Numbered from the stretch's first letter, positions 36,335 through 46,723 are shown. The stretch: 64,000 bases of DNA from Flavobacterium psychrophilum (GCA_945862065.1 CAMAWT010000002.1:62001-126000); one strand, 5' to 3'. Program-made: numbers and translations. The notes: generated by a model from the letters alone, not told the origin.

Positions 36335-36355
36335 TTTCTATTTTTAAAATAAAAG

Positions 36356-38008
36356 TTATTGATAAACTCTTACGAAATCAACTTCCATGGCAGACTGAGT
36401 AAATGCCGGATCTATGGCACCACCAAAAGTTCCACCCATGGCAACATTTAATATGATGAAAAAGTTGTTATTGAAAGGTACGTTTCCATTATTGATGAAT
36501 GAATGGAATAATACATTATCAACATAAAATTTGATTGAATTGGGTGTCCAAACTGCTTTATATGTTTTAAAACCAGACGACACACCTTGAAACGTTGCTG
36601 AATTTGTATTTGCATTTCCACCAGAATTATTTGGATAATGTAATGAACCATGTATTCTATTTGGCTCATTTCCTTTATGTTCCATGATATCAATTTCGCC
36701 ACATGCAGGCCAATTTGCTGTTGTAATGTTTGATCCAAGCATCCAAATAGCAGGCCAAGTACCTCCACCTACAGGAAGTTTTGCTCTCACTTCGATTTTA
36801 CCATATTTGAAATCAAATTTACCTTGGGTTTTTAAACGGGCTGAAGTATAATTTGAACCACCTTGCGCTTGTTGTTTTGCAGTTATTTTCAAACTACCAC
36901 CTTGCACAACTGAATTGCTTGCTGTATTGGTATAATATTGAGATTCGTTATTTCCCCATCCGCCAGCACCGATATCATAACCCCATTTAGCAGGATCTGG
37001 AGCTCCGTCAGTGTTAAATTCATCCGACCAAACTAAATTGGTATAATCTGCAATTGGGTCTTGAACAGGTGGTACCGTTGTAAAAATATGATACCAAGCA
37101 AGTGCATTGTTATTTCCTTGTAAGACACGAACTACCATTCTGTTTTCGGTAATTGAAAGTATTTCGTAAGAGTTGCTTCCAACATAATATCCCATAAATC
37201 CGTTATCAGAAAAATTCATAACCGTTCCTCTGGTTTGCCCTGGAATATTATTTGCTTTAACCAATGATTCTGAAGGAGCTAACGAAACACTTTTCTGTCC
37301 AGAAGTATCGTAAGAGTAACAAAAATCATATCCTGCAGTTCCGTTAACAACTCCTTGATAAGATGCATTGAAATACGTACTTCCGTTGTTGTTTAGTTGA
37401 AATTTCAATTGATTATTTACTTTTGAAAACTTCAGTTCATTTTGGTATAGACAACTGCTTTCTGGAGTTCCTAATTTTTCCCATGGTTGTGCCATATAAT
37501 AATAAGCAAAGTAATTTTGTTCAGCATTTGTAGAATTTGGACCAACTCCCAAATGGCCAATTTCTGTTGCTGAAAAATACCAGTTTTTACTTGTTCCACC
37601 TGTTAAATAAGTTACGGCTTCATCGTCTGTAAAATTACTTAATACTTGTACTTCAATATTTTTAGTCGTTGAAACGCCTCCTTTTCCAGATGCAATAACA
37701 GTTACAGTAAAAGTGTTTACACCATTTTGAGTGTATCTTTTTTCAAAAATTCCGCTTGGTGCGTTTTCGCTGGTACCATCGCCAAAAATATATTTGTAAG
37801 ATATAGCATTATCTGCTGTTGCAACAAAATTTACTTTTCCTGTTCCGTCCCCATTAGGTTCAGCAACAGTTTTTCCAACAATAGTTGCAGTGACTTGTAA
37901 ATTTGTAGGAGTTTTGATTTCTCCAAAACTAGCTTCCTCATCCTGACAATTAATTAATACAAAAGGCAGTAAAATGAAGATGATACTTTTTAATATTCTA
38001 TTTTTCAT
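36356..38008 (-). CDS. GH16 beta-glucanase lipoprotein with PKD and binding domains
   Basis: A 550-residue lipoprotein (lipobox VLINC, about Cys21). A PKD-like domain (about 40-125, with YIFGDGTSE) is followed by an uncharacterised domain (about 128-310, SKNWYFSATEIGHLGVG, a type common before GH16 in Bacteroidetes) and a GH16 domain (about 325-550) with the motif GEIDIMEHKG. The lipid anchor suggests it sits on the cell surface and makes the first cuts in a beta-1,3-glucan. It lies between the PKD surface protein and GH3 in the same operon. Confidence 0.92.
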   Translation of the reverse strand: MKNRILKSIIFILLPFVLINCQDEEASFGEIKTPTNLQVTATIVGKTVAEPNGDGTGKVNFVATADNAISYKYIFGDGTSENAPSGIFEKRYTQNGVNTFTVTVIASGKGGVSTTKNIEVQVLSNFTDDEAVTYLTGGTSKNWYFSATEIGHLGVGPNSTNAEQNYFAYYYMAQPWEKLGTPESSCLYQNELKFSKVNNQLKFQLNNNGSTYFNASYQGVVNGTAGYDFCYSYDTSGQKSVSLAPSESLVKANNIPGQTRGTVMNFSDNGFMGYYVGSNSYEILSITENRMVVRVLQGNNNALAWYHIFTTVPPVQDPIADYTNLVWSDEFNTDGAPDPAKWGYDIGAGGWGNNESQYYTNTASNSVVQGGSLKITAKQQAQGGSNYTSARLKTQGKFDFKYGKIEVRAKLPVGGGTWPAIWMLGSNITTANWPACGEIDIMEHKGNEPNRIHGSLHYPNNSGGNANTNSATFQGVSSGFKTYKAVWTPNSIKFYVDNVLFHSFINNGNVPFNNNFFIILNVAMGGTFGGAIDPAFTQSAMEVDFVRVYQ

Positions 38009-38036
38009 AATAATTTTATTTTATGTTTTTCTAAAA

Positions 38037-39128
38037 TTAATTAGATTGTTTGATGTCGTCAAAATAATACGATGCGCCATTTCCAGCATTTCCAAAAGCA
38101 AAAAACACTACAACTCTTTGAAACGTATTTGTTGTACTTATACCCGTAAAATCAAAGGTTATTTCTTGCCATCCATTAGCTAATGTAATGTTTGCATCTC
38201 TTTCAATATTGATATTAGCATTAGCTAAATTTTCTAATTTCATTTTAGCAATAATACCCGCTTGTGGAGACCAAACTTTCATTTTAATTTTCTTCATGGA
38301 AGAAAAATTGATCGGGTTTGTAAGTTCAATAAAAGAACCCGCCCAAGTTTGAGCGCCATTACCTTTTGTTAATGACCCCACTTTTGAAGAGGTATTTATT
38401 CCGGTACTGTTTGTATTGTTAGCAATTACTGTAGTAGCGCCACCAAAATTTGTAAAAGAGTAAGGTAAGGTTGCCGATTCAAAATCTAATGGAAAACCAA
38501 TAATTACTGGAATCGTTACGGTTACATTTTGAGTGTATTGCGTAGAAGCTACACCACCCGTTACTGCTACAATTTTTACAGTATACGTTCCAGGATTTGT
38601 ATAGGTATGTGTAATCGTTTCACCTTCAATGAAATTTACAGCAGTATCTGGAGTTGCTTCTCCAAAATAAGCTTTAAATCCTGATTCAAACAAAGCAGTT
38701 GCTTGTACGGTTATTCCTAAACTGTTAGTAGGAATTGGAGTTATCGTTGCAACTAAATTGGTAGGGGCGAAAAAGGTTACATTTAAGGGTAAGATTTTTT
38801 CTGATGTTTTACCATTTAAAGTAGTTCCTACCACTTTTACTTGAAAGGTTCCTTCAAGATACGTATGTTCAATAGTTTCGCCAGCATTTAATGTAGCTGG
38901 TGTTGTGGTTGCATCTCCAAAATAAATTTTGAATTGAGTAAAACCTTCACCTGATGGCGAAATAGTTACTTTTCCTGAATTATCTTGTTTAATAGATAAG
39001 GTAGCATTTATGTTTGTTGGTGCCGTAATAGTGTCTAAATTAATTTCTTCATTATCATTGGTACATGATATAAAAAGTGAAAATAGAAATACGGATAAGA
39101 TTGTGATACTTTTTTTCATAATAGTCAT
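38037..39128 (-). CDS. Surface glycan-binding lipoprotein (SusE/F position) with PKD domains and a TGINTS module
   Basis: A lipoprotein (lipobox FISC) with two PKD-like repeats (about 30-115 and 115-205, each with a YFGD/YFGEA core and GTFQVKVVG or GTYTVKIVA) and a C-terminal beta-sandwich module (about 205-360) starting LDFESATLPYSFTNFGG and containing STGINTSSKV and a FDDI end. The position after susD is that of SusE/SusF-type surface binding proteins. The longer open frame to 39206 overlaps susD and is rejected; either ATG 39128 (MTIMKK) or 39119 (MKKSIT) starts the signal peptide. It has no enzymatic motif. Confidence 0.85.
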   Translation of the reverse strand: MTIMKKSITILSVFLFSLFISCTNDNEEINLDTITAPTNINATLSIKQDNSGKVTISPSGEGFTQFKIYFGDATTTPATLNAGETIEHTYLEGTFQVKVVGTTLNGKTSEKILPLNVTFFAPTNLVATITPIPTNSLGITVQATALFESGFKAYFGEATPDTAVNFIEGETITHTYTNPGTYTVKIVAVTGGVASTQYTQNVTVTIPVIIGFPLDFESATLPYSFTNFGGATTVIANNTNSTGINTSSKVGSLTKGNGAQTWAGSFIELTNPINFSSMKKIKMKVWSPQAGIIAKMKLENLANANINIERDANITLANGWQEITFDFTGISTTNTFQRVVVFFAFGNAGNGASYYFDDIKQSN

Positions 39129-39132
39129 TTTT

Positions 39133-40605
39133 TTAATATCCAGGGTTTTGTTGCCAATTTCCGTTAGAAAATTGAATTTCTTCGAACGGAATTGGGAATA
39201 ATTCATTTTTGTTTGATGTAAATCCGATTATTTTTTGAGCTGCTTTACCTGTTCTAACAAGGTCAAAAAAGCGGTGTCCTTCACCCATTAATTCTACTCT
39301 TCTTTCATTCCAGATAAAGTCTGTTAATGCTGTACCGGTAGCTGTTATATCATGATTGGTATCTCCAAAAGCTCTTCTTCTTACCAAATTCAAATAATCT
39401 TTTGCTTTTATATCGTTTCCACTTCTGTTATGTGCTTCGGCAGCCATTAACAATACATCGGCATATCTGATAGAACGATAATTATTAGGATTGGTTAAAT
39501 TTTGATCTCCAATATTAGTATCGCCTTTTCGAGCTAAATATTTTCTGTTAAAGTAACCTGTGTGCTTATATCCCGTCCCATAGGTAGCATTGTTTGCTGT
39601 AGCCCAAGCTTCAATATCAAGAATAGCTACATTTCTTCTGTTATCACCCACTTCAAACGAGTTAAAGGCTTCTTGTGTTGGCACATTGAAACTATATCCT
39701 CCGTCAAAGAAAGGTCCGCTGTAATTTCTAATTCCGTTAAAACCTACAGCAACATTTCCTTCACTACATTGCAAACAACCAAAATCAGCTCCTTGTGCGT
39801 CAGTATATTGAATTTCAAAAACCGATTCAAGTCCGTTTTCTCCAGTGTGTTCAAAAATGGCATTATAATTTGCAACCAGTGAATAGGTGTTTGTTGTAAT
39901 TAATTGATCAAATATAGCTGCTGCTGGTGCAAATTTATTTTGATACAAATATGCCTTTCCTAAAAGTGCCTGTGCAGCACCTTTTGTTGCTCTACCTGTT
40001 TGTGCTGCTGATGGATTAAGGTTTTGAACTGCAAAAAGCAAATCAGATTCAATAGAAGCATAAACCTCATCAACAGAGGATCGTGGTATTGTTTTTTCGT
40101 CGTTCAGACTAAAACGCTTATCGCCTTTTAATGGAATTCCTCCAAACCATTTTACCAATTCAAAATGGTAATAAGCTCTTAAAAAACGTGTTTCTGCAAT
40201 TACTTGATTTTTGTTTGCAAAATCGGTTTTGTCTTTAAATTCTAATATGTAATTACATCTTTGAACACCTGCAAACATCCAATCCCAAAGGTTTTTTAAA
40301 TTTCCGTTAACGGCAGTATGCGTCATGGCATCCACTTGCTGAATTCCAGGAGTATCGGTTGCCGCTTCTCCACCAGAAAGGGTATTGTCTGAAGCTATTT
40401 CGCCCATCAATACATTAATATAGCTTGAATGCAGCATGTCATAAGCTCCAATCAAGGCATTGTTATAATCGGATTCGGAATTAAAATAATTTTCTGAATC
40501 TAATGAATAAACGGGATCTACATCCACAAATTCATCGGAACATGACGTTGTTACTAGTAACGACAATGCTAAAATTACGGTTGATTTTATAATATATTTT
40601 TTCAT
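39133..40605 (-). CDS. SusD/RagB-family nutrient-binding lipoprotein
   Basis: The 490-residue lipoprotein (lipobox TTSC, about Cys22) has the SusD pattern: NYFNSESDYNNALIGAYDML near the N-terminus, a TPR-like helical part (QVIAETRFLRAYYHFELVKWFGG, AQALLGKAYLYQNKFA) and the C-terminal FIWNERRVELMGEGHRFFDLVRTGKA and NPGY end. SusD caps the SusC barrel and binds the glycan at the cell surface. It lies 11 bases downstream of susC. The ligand is inferred to be a beta-1,3-glucan from the enzymes in the operon. Confidence 0.95.
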   Translation of the reverse strand: MKKYIIKSTVILALSLLVTTSCSDEFVDVDPVYSLDSENYFNSESDYNNALIGAYDMLHSSYINVLMGEIASDNTLSGGEAATDTPGIQQVDAMTHTAVNGNLKNLWDWMFAGVQRCNYILEFKDKTDFANKNQVIAETRFLRAYYHFELVKWFGGIPLKGDKRFSLNDEKTIPRSSVDEVYASIESDLLFAVQNLNPSAAQTGRATKGAAQALLGKAYLYQNKFAPAAAIFDQLITTNTYSLVANYNAIFEHTGENGLESVFEIQYTDAQGADFGCLQCSEGNVAVGFNGIRNYSGPFFDGGYSFNVPTQEAFNSFEVGDNRRNVAILDIEAWATANNATYGTGYKHTGYFNRKYLARKGDTNIGDQNLTNPNNYRSIRYADVLLMAAEAHNRSGNDIKAKDYLNLVRRRAFGDTNHDITATGTALTDFIWNERRVELMGEGHRFFDLVRTGKAAQKIIGFTSNKNELFPIPFEEIQFSNGNWQQNPGY

Positions 40606-40616
40606 TGTTCTTTTAT

Positions 40617-43600
40617 TTAAAAATTAACATTAACACCTAACATAAACGTTTTTGGAGTAGGATAAAAACCGTAGTCAACACCACCACTAATTGGATCGCC
40701 ACTGTTTGCAGCTGGATCAAATCCTCTGTATTTAGTAAATGTGTATAAATTATTCACAGACCCGTAAACACGTAATTTTGAAATTCCTGCTTTTTCTAAG
40801 AATTTTTTATTGATGCTATATCCTAATTGAATATTTTGAATTCTTAAAAAAGAAGCGTCTTCAACAAAATAACTTGAAAAAACCGTATTTGTTGAAGCTC
40901 CTGCGGTAACTCTTGGCACCGTATTACTTGATCCTTCACCAGTCCATCTGCCCAAAACATAATTCAATTTGTTCAATCTTGATTCTGTTCTTTCATAGTT
41001 TCTAATTAAATCATTTCCAATAGAAGCATACGAATAGGCTACAAAATCAAAGTTTTTGTATGTAAAAGAAAGGTTTAATCCAAGTGTGTAATCTGCAATT
41101 GATTTTCCGATATACGTTCTATCTTTCACATCAATAACATTATCACCATTGATGTCTTTGTATCTTAAATCACCAGGTGCCGATACTGCACCAAGTGCAA
41201 CTTGCGATGGATGTGCATCAACTTCCGCTTGATTTTGGAAAACACCATCTGCTTCGTAACCATAAAACACCCCAATTGGCTGACCAACAACCATACGGTT
41301 AGGGTATAATGTATTTCCTACACCAAAAGCTCCTCCTTCTAAATATCCAGTACTATTATCAACTTGAAGCACTTCGTTTTTTAAAGTTGTTATATTAAAA
41401 CCAACACCATATCTAAAATCATCAGATATAACATCATTATAATTAAAAGCTAATTCAATCCCTTTATTACTTACCGTTCCTGCATTTACAGTTGGCGAAC
41501 CAGAACCTGGCGCAGCACCTCCATTAATCCCAGATATTGGAACATATTGAATCAACAATTTACTTCTTGTATCATCAAAATAATCGGCAGTAATGTCCAA
41601 TTTTTTATTAAATAATTTGATATCCAAACCAACATCAAACTTTTTATCTGCTTCCCATTGAATTTTACTGTTAGGAATAACTCCTGTTGCAACACCATTT
41701 GATAAGGTATTATTAAACACATAAGTTCCTTCACCAGTTAATAAAGAACGATATCTGAAATCTCCAATATTATCATTTCCAAGTTCACCATAACTAGCTC
41801 TTACTTTTAAAAAGTTAATATATTTATTTTCTTTGAAAAAAGGTTCGCTAGAAACAATCCAACCCGCTAGAATAGAAGGGAAAACAGCTACTCTATTATC
41901 AGGGCCAAAACGGCTTGACGTATCTCTTCTTAAGATTCCTGAAAGTAAATAACGCTCTTTGAAGCTGTAATCAACAGTGCCAAAATAAGATAATCTACGG
42001 TAAATACCACTGTACGAATTAGCATCTTTCACTCCTACTCCACCAGTTCCCAGTGCTAAACTTAAATCAGCAAATTCCCATGAATTGTATGGAATATCAT
42101 ATCCAGTTCCGTAAAGACCATTATCTTTATATTGAAATATAGTAGAACCTACGTTTAATTTTATTTTATGATTTTCTGCAAACATTGTTTCATATTCCGC
42201 AAAAAAATCAAAGGTATAATCCCCAACATTTACATTACTTTGAGCAACCACACTTCGAGTTACGTTAAATACTTTGTTTGGACCATAATCAAGAATCTTG
42301 TAGAAAGCCTTTCCTGCACTTTTACTCGAATTAAATCCAATTCGAGAAGTAAGTTTTAAACCTTTCATTGCCAAATAATCCAATTTAACAGTTCCACTTA
42401 ATTTTTTCAAATTATAAGAATTGTAAGTATTGTTCATTTGCGCAAGCGGGTTGATTACTTCATTTCCAAATCCAGCGGATGAAGGAACTAAAGTATAATC
42501 TCCATTTGAGTCATAAGGTGACAAAACTGCTGGGGTATTTATTGCATTGAAAAGCACAGACCCTAGTCCGTTTTCGCTTAAACTTTTTCTATTAAAATCG
42601 GTGTAAATTACATTAGTAGAAAACTTGAATTTGTCTGATAAATCGACACCTAAAGACAAACGAGCAGTACTTCTATCAAATGCAGATTTCTCTAGACCAA
42701 CGATTCCTTCTTGCATCAAGTTTGAACCACTAAATGAATAAACAATCTTTTCTGATCCACCAGATATAGTAAAATCGTTATTTCTGATAGGAGCCTTTTG
42801 AAACACTTCATCTTGCCAATTTGTTCCATTTCCCAAACCAGTAACATTTGGATAAGGCAATGCTTGACCCGAGTTTGCAAAACTTTCGTTTAACAGAAGA
42901 GCATATTCAGTTGCATTTAACATTGAAAGCTTCTTGGTTGTTTCTTGAGTTCCAGTATACGAATTGAAACTTACTTTGGTTTTGGAATTTTTCTTTCCTT
43001 GTTTGGTTGTTACCAAAATAACACCATTTGCACCAATAGCACCATAAACGGCAGCTTGCGCATCTTTCAAAACGGTAAACGACTCAATATCAGATGGGTT
43101 TAATAAATCCATTGAACCCGCATAACCGTCAATTAATACTAAAGGTCCGTTTGCACCATTGGTAGATATACCTCTGATACGAATATCATAACCAGAACCT
43201 GGCGCTCCCGATCCTGATGTAACGGTAACCCCTGCAACAGTCCCTTGCAAGGCAAGTTCTGCTTTGATAGGTTTTAAATCGTCAATTGTTTTGGCAGTTA
43301 TTACAGAAACCGATCCTGTAACGTCTTTCTTCTTTTTTGAACTATAACCAACAACTACTACTTCTTCCAAGGTTTTTTTGTCTTCTTGAAGTGAAATGGT
43401 ATAGGTTTCATTTTTTGTAATGGTTTTTACCACACTTGTGTATCCGATAAAACTAAAAGTTACTTTATCGCCAGCTTTGATGTTGTCTAATTTGAAATTA
43501 CCATCTAAATCTGTCGAAACACTTGTCGCACTGTTTTTGTTTATAATGTTTGCCCCCGGAATCGGAACTCCATTAGCGGCATCTACAACTTTACCTTTGA

Positions 43601-43670
43601 TTTGTATATTTTGGGAAAACCCAAAACTTGAAATTAGGAAAAGCGAAAAAAATAAAAATTTTGTCTTCAT
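40617..43670 (-). CDS. SusC/RagA-family TonB-linked outer membrane transporter
   Basis: The 1017-residue protein has a signal peptide (ending GFSQ), a carboxypeptidase-like domain (about 22-100, IKGKVVDAANGVPIPGANI), the SusC TonB-box region EEVVVVGYSSKKKKDVTGSVS, a plug with IRIRGISTNGANGPLVLIDG (part) and DAQAAVYGAIGANGVILVTTK, and a barrel ending GVNVNF. It imports oligosaccharides through the outer membrane with SusD. It is the first gene of the six-gene operon that runs to 33283. A promoter with good -33 spacing lies upstream. Confidence 0.96.
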   Translation of the reverse strand: MKTKFLFFSLFLISSFGFSQNIQIKGKVVDAANGVPIPGANIINKNSATSVSTDLDGNFKLDNIKAGDKVTFSFIGYTSVVKTITKNETYTISLQEDKKTLEEVVVVGYSSKKKKDVTGSVSVITAKTIDDLKPIKAELALQGTVAGVTVTSGSGAPGSGYDIRIRGISTNGANGPLVLIDGYAGSMDLLNPSDIESFTVLKDAQAAVYGAIGANGVILVTTKQGKKNSKTKVSFNSYTGTQETTKKLSMLNATEYALLLNESFANSGQALPYPNVTGLGNGTNWQDEVFQKAPIRNNDFTISGGSEKIVYSFSGSNLMQEGIVGLEKSAFDRSTARLSLGVDLSDKFKFSTNVIYTDFNRKSLSENGLGSVLFNAINTPAVLSPYDSNGDYTLVPSSAGFGNEVINPLAQMNNTYNSYNLKKLSGTVKLDYLAMKGLKLTSRIGFNSSKSAGKAFYKILDYGPNKVFNVTRSVVAQSNVNVGDYTFDFFAEYETMFAENHKIKLNVGSTIFQYKDNGLYGTGYDIPYNSWEFADLSLALGTGGVGVKDANSYSGIYRRLSYFGTVDYSFKERYLLSGILRRDTSSRFGPDNRVAVFPSILAGWIVSSEPFFKENKYINFLKVRASYGELGNDNIGDFRYRSLLTGEGTYVFNNTLSNGVATGVIPNSKIQWEADKKFDVGLDIKLFNKKLDITADYFDDTRSKLLIQYVPISGINGGAAPGSGSPTVNAGTVSNKGIELAFNYNDVISDDFRYGVGFNITTLKNEVLQVDNSTGYLEGGAFGVGNTLYPNRMVVGQPIGVFYGYEADGVFQNQAEVDAHPSQVALGAVSAPGDLRYKDINGDNVIDVKDRTYIGKSIADYTLGLNLSFTYKNFDFVAYSYASIGNDLIRNYERTESRLNKLNYVLGRWTGEGSSNTVPRVTAGASTNTVFSSYFVEDASFLRIQNIQLGYSINKKFLEKAGISKLRVYGSVNNLYTFTKYRGFDPAANSGDPISGGVDYGFYPTPKTFMLGVNVNF

Positions 43671-43692
43671 AAAAAATTTGGTTTAATGATTA

Positions 43693-43722
43693 TAAAAGTA
43701 TAGGTCTGATGTATTAAAACAA
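43693..43722 (-). promoter_or_regulatory. Probable promoter of the susC operon
   Basis: On the minus strand TTG (43720-43722) and TACTTTTA (43693-43700, one mismatch to TAnnTTTG) are 19 bases apart. The ATG follows 22 bases later. The region to 43907 probably holds the binding site of the regulator, but no clear repeat was identified. Confidence 0.5.
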
Positions 43723-43907
43723 CAATTTGTGCTACAACAAAAAATATACAGTTAACATTTTTTTATATTATTTTAAAAATACTTCTCTTAATACTAATGA
43801 TGATAGTGTTTTCAACCATTTCAACAATTTAAATATTATAAAAAATTTAACAAAAATAGTTGCAAAAACTACTTTTGTTGTGGTTTTGTATAGTTACTAT
43901 AACTAAA

Positions 43908-46715
43908 TTATATTGATAAAATATATTCAACTAAACCCTGTTCGTGTGAAAGTTCCATCTTTTTACGCAAACGATATCGTTTAATTTCAATACTCCTTAC
44001 GGATATGTTTAATAATGGGGCAATTTCTTTGGATGATAAATTCAAACGCAAGTAAGCACAAAGGCGTAAATCATTTGGTGTAAGTGATGCATGTGCTGCT
44101 TTTATTTTTTTCAAAAAGTCTTTATCTGCATTATCAAACGCTTCTTTAAATACATTCCAAGTGTCTTCTTCGTTTATATTACGGGTAATAGTCGTTATAA
44201 CTGATTTGATATTTTTGTTGCTTCCTTCTTCAGAAGTTTTCTTCAAATCTTCTTTGATAACTGCTAATAGTTCGTTCTTTTTAATCAAACTCATAGTTGA
44301 AACAGCCAATTCTTTGTTTTTTTCATCCACATCTTGAATCAATTGTTCATTTCTAATCTTCATTAATTGTTGTTCTGTTTCCAACTCTTTTATTTCTAAT
44401 AGAAGATTGTTTTCGTCAATTAATTTTTGGGCTTGCTTTTGGTAATATTTTTTATAAGCATTGTTGATATAATAAGCAATTATAATAGAAATTAATAAAT
44501 AAATAATGATTGCAAAAATTGTGGCATACCAGGGTTTTGAAATCGTAAACGTATAAGTTGCTATGTTTTCAGGTGATGAATTGGCGACTTTTGCTCGAAC
44601 TTTGAAAGTGTAGGTTCCTGGTGATAAATTCTTGAAATTCACATTCGATTTTACACTCCACGAACTCCAATTTTCTTGCAAACCTTCTAGAAGGTATTGA
44701 TATTCAGTGTTTATGTATTTATTGTATTCGGGAACTGTATAATTTATTGTAATATTGTTTTCGTTGTATTCAAAAGTACCTTCTTCTTTTATGGTACTGT
44801 TTATATGATTTTGATTGGTTTTGTTGGAACTTATTTTAGAAATTGAAACACTGTAATTTTTAAAACTTAATTCATCTAAATTAATGGTGTAATAACCATC
44901 TGTGGTGCCAATAAGATATATCGAATTTGTAATTTCTGTAATGTTTTCAAACCCAGACATCGAGTTTGTAAGTGAAGATGGAATCGGAATAGAATTCTTT
45001 TTGAGTTCGGAACTTAATTTACTTAAAGTATAATAGTGCAAATAATTTTTAGTGAAAATCCAAATTTTATTTGATTTATCTACAATCAATTTTCCAGAAG
45101 TATATTCGTCATTTTCGAATATTTTGCTCAGTTGATTTTCTTTTTCAAACGTACTTTTTACTGAATTATATTTGAAAATACCTTTTTTGCATGCGTAATA
45201 TATCGCATTATTAAACTTTGTTAATCCTGCATTTTTTCCTTTTTCTGGATTTGTAAATGTTTCCAATTTACTTGCCTTTTGAAAGTTATTATCAATAGTA
45301 TATTTGAAAATACCTTTATATTCATGGGTTACAATTATTTTATTCGAAGTTAACTCGAAATAACGTGACGAGTAGTTAAAGCCAGCTATTTTATTTCTAA
45401 ATTGCCATTGATTGTTTTTATATTCTAAAACAGACATTCCGTAGTAATTTCCTTGAATAATTAAATTCGGATGATTGGTATCCGTTTCAAATTTCCACGT
45501 ACCCGATTGATTAAAAATCAGATTACTTTTTGTGCCATTTATGATAAAAGTACCCGAATCATGTCCGCAAAATAAAGTGCCTTTTTTTTCAAATAACGAC
45601 CAAACTTGCCCTTTTGTTCCGGGAATGTATGTAAATGATTCTTCACTATAAAAAGGTTTACTAAACAATCCTTGGTTAGTTCCAATGTACAAACGGTTGT
45701 TGAATAAAATAGAGGCATATACAGTACCTAAAGCTCCAGTGAGATCGGTAAAGGTTTTAACTGGCGATTTTAAATTGATGCAATTGATGCCATTATCCAA
45801 TCCAATCCATAAATTTTGATCTACATCTTCGAGTAATGAAAGGGTTGTATTATTGCTAAGTCCTTTTTTTTGCGATAGATGGTACTTTAATTTTCCAACA
45901 TTAGAAACAATAAAAATACCGTTGGAAACACTTCCCATTGCAATGCTTCCGTCAGAAAGTTTTTCACAACTGTAAATACTACTTTCATTTAATAATTGGT
46001 CAACTTCTGTTCTGAATTTTGAAATAGTATTTTGACCATTCAATTGAAATAGTCCATTTAATTTGGTCTGAATAAGCAATCCCTCTTTTGTAGAAAACAG
46101 GTTAATTATTCGGTTGTTTTTTAAAACAACATCATTTGATATTAATTTGCTTTTCCCATTTTCTATCTCAAACAATCCTTCATTTGCAGATTGATAATAA
46201 ATGTTATTGGAAGTTTTAAATGCTTTTATTATGGTGTTTTTTGGATGAATAATAGAAAAAATTTTTGATTGGGTGTCATAAATATAAATTCTATTTAAAG
46301 ATTGAAAGATTACCCATTTGTCATAATGTAAAATATTCCAAAATTGCTCATCGTCAATAATTTTATTTTTGATTTTATTACTTAATGAAGTATATTTTAA
46401 TTGTCCGTTTGGTTGTCGTTTCCAAAATCCAAATTCCATGTAACAACCTGTATAAATAATATTGTTTATTACTTTTACAGATCGTAAAATGGTTTCGTTT
46501 GGTGAAGGATACAATGCCCATGAAGAACCGTTAAATTCTAATAAACCTTCATTATTTGCAAAATAAATAAACTGATTATTGTCTTGAGAAATCATCCAGT
46601 TTTGATTTCCTGCACCGTATTCTTTAGGAATATAATTTAAGATTGGGGGTAATTCTTGCCCAAAACTAAAAAAGGTGTTTAGTAATGTTACTGCAAAAAA
46701 CAAATATTTATTCAT
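43908..46715 (-). CDS. Membrane-bound propeller / Y_Y_Y sensor with a LuxR-type DNA-binding domain
   Basis: The 935-residue protein has a signal peptide (1-19), periplasmic beta-propeller repeats (about 40-650, including LSLLEDVDQNLWIGLDNGINCI, a two-component-regulator propeller unit), a Y_Y_Y-like domain (about 655-735, YQYLLEGLQENWSSWS), one membrane segment (about 742-762), a coiled coil (about 770-830) and a C-terminal LuxR helix-turn-helix (LTPNDLRLCAYLRLNLSSKEIAPLLNISVRSIEIKRYRLRKKM). There is no histidine kinase or receiver domain. It is therefore a one-component transmembrane regulator and, by position, the glycan sensor for the susC operon directly downstream. Confidence 0.9.
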   Translation of the reverse strand: MNKYLFFAVTLLNTFFSFGQELPPILNYIPKEYGAGNQNWMISQDNNQFIYFANNEGLLEFNGSSWALYPSPNETILRSVKVINNIIYTGCYMEFGFWKRQPNGQLKYTSLSNKIKNKIIDDEQFWNILHYDKWVIFQSLNRIYIYDTQSKIFSIIHPKNTIIKAFKTSNNIYYQSANEGLFEIENGKSKLISNDVVLKNNRIINLFSTKEGLLIQTKLNGLFQLNGQNTISKFRTEVDQLLNESSIYSCEKLSDGSIAMGSVSNGIFIVSNVGKLKYHLSQKKGLSNNTTLSLLEDVDQNLWIGLDNGINCINLKSPVKTFTDLTGALGTVYASILFNNRLYIGTNQGLFSKPFYSEESFTYIPGTKGQVWSLFEKKGTLFCGHDSGTFIINGTKSNLIFNQSGTWKFETDTNHPNLIIQGNYYGMSVLEYKNNQWQFRNKIAGFNYSSRYFELTSNKIIVTHEYKGIFKYTIDNNFQKASKLETFTNPEKGKNAGLTKFNNAIYYACKKGIFKYNSVKSTFEKENQLSKIFENDEYTSGKLIVDKSNKIWIFTKNYLHYYTLSKLSSELKKNSIPIPSSLTNSMSGFENITEITNSIYLIGTTDGYYTINLDELSFKNYSVSISKISSNKTNQNHINSTIKEEGTFEYNENNITINYTVPEYNKYINTEYQYLLEGLQENWSSWSVKSNVNFKNLSPGTYTFKVRAKVANSSPENIATYTFTISKPWYATIFAIIIYLLISIIIAYYINNAYKKYYQKQAQKLIDENNLLLEIKELETEQQLMKIRNEQLIQDVDEKNKELAVSTMSLIKKNELLAVIKEDLKKTSEEGSNKNIKSVITTITRNINEEDTWNVFKEAFDNADKDFLKKIKAAHASLTPNDLRLCAYLRLNLSSKEIAPLLNISVRSIEIKRYRLRKKMELSHEQGLVEYILSI

Positions 46716-46723
46716 AAAAAAAT

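Noticed and set aside
38037..39206. Longer start for the PKD surface protein at 39206
   Set aside because: The extra residues (MNYSQFRSKKF) overlap the end of susD and precede a clear lipoprotein signal peptide at 39119-39128.
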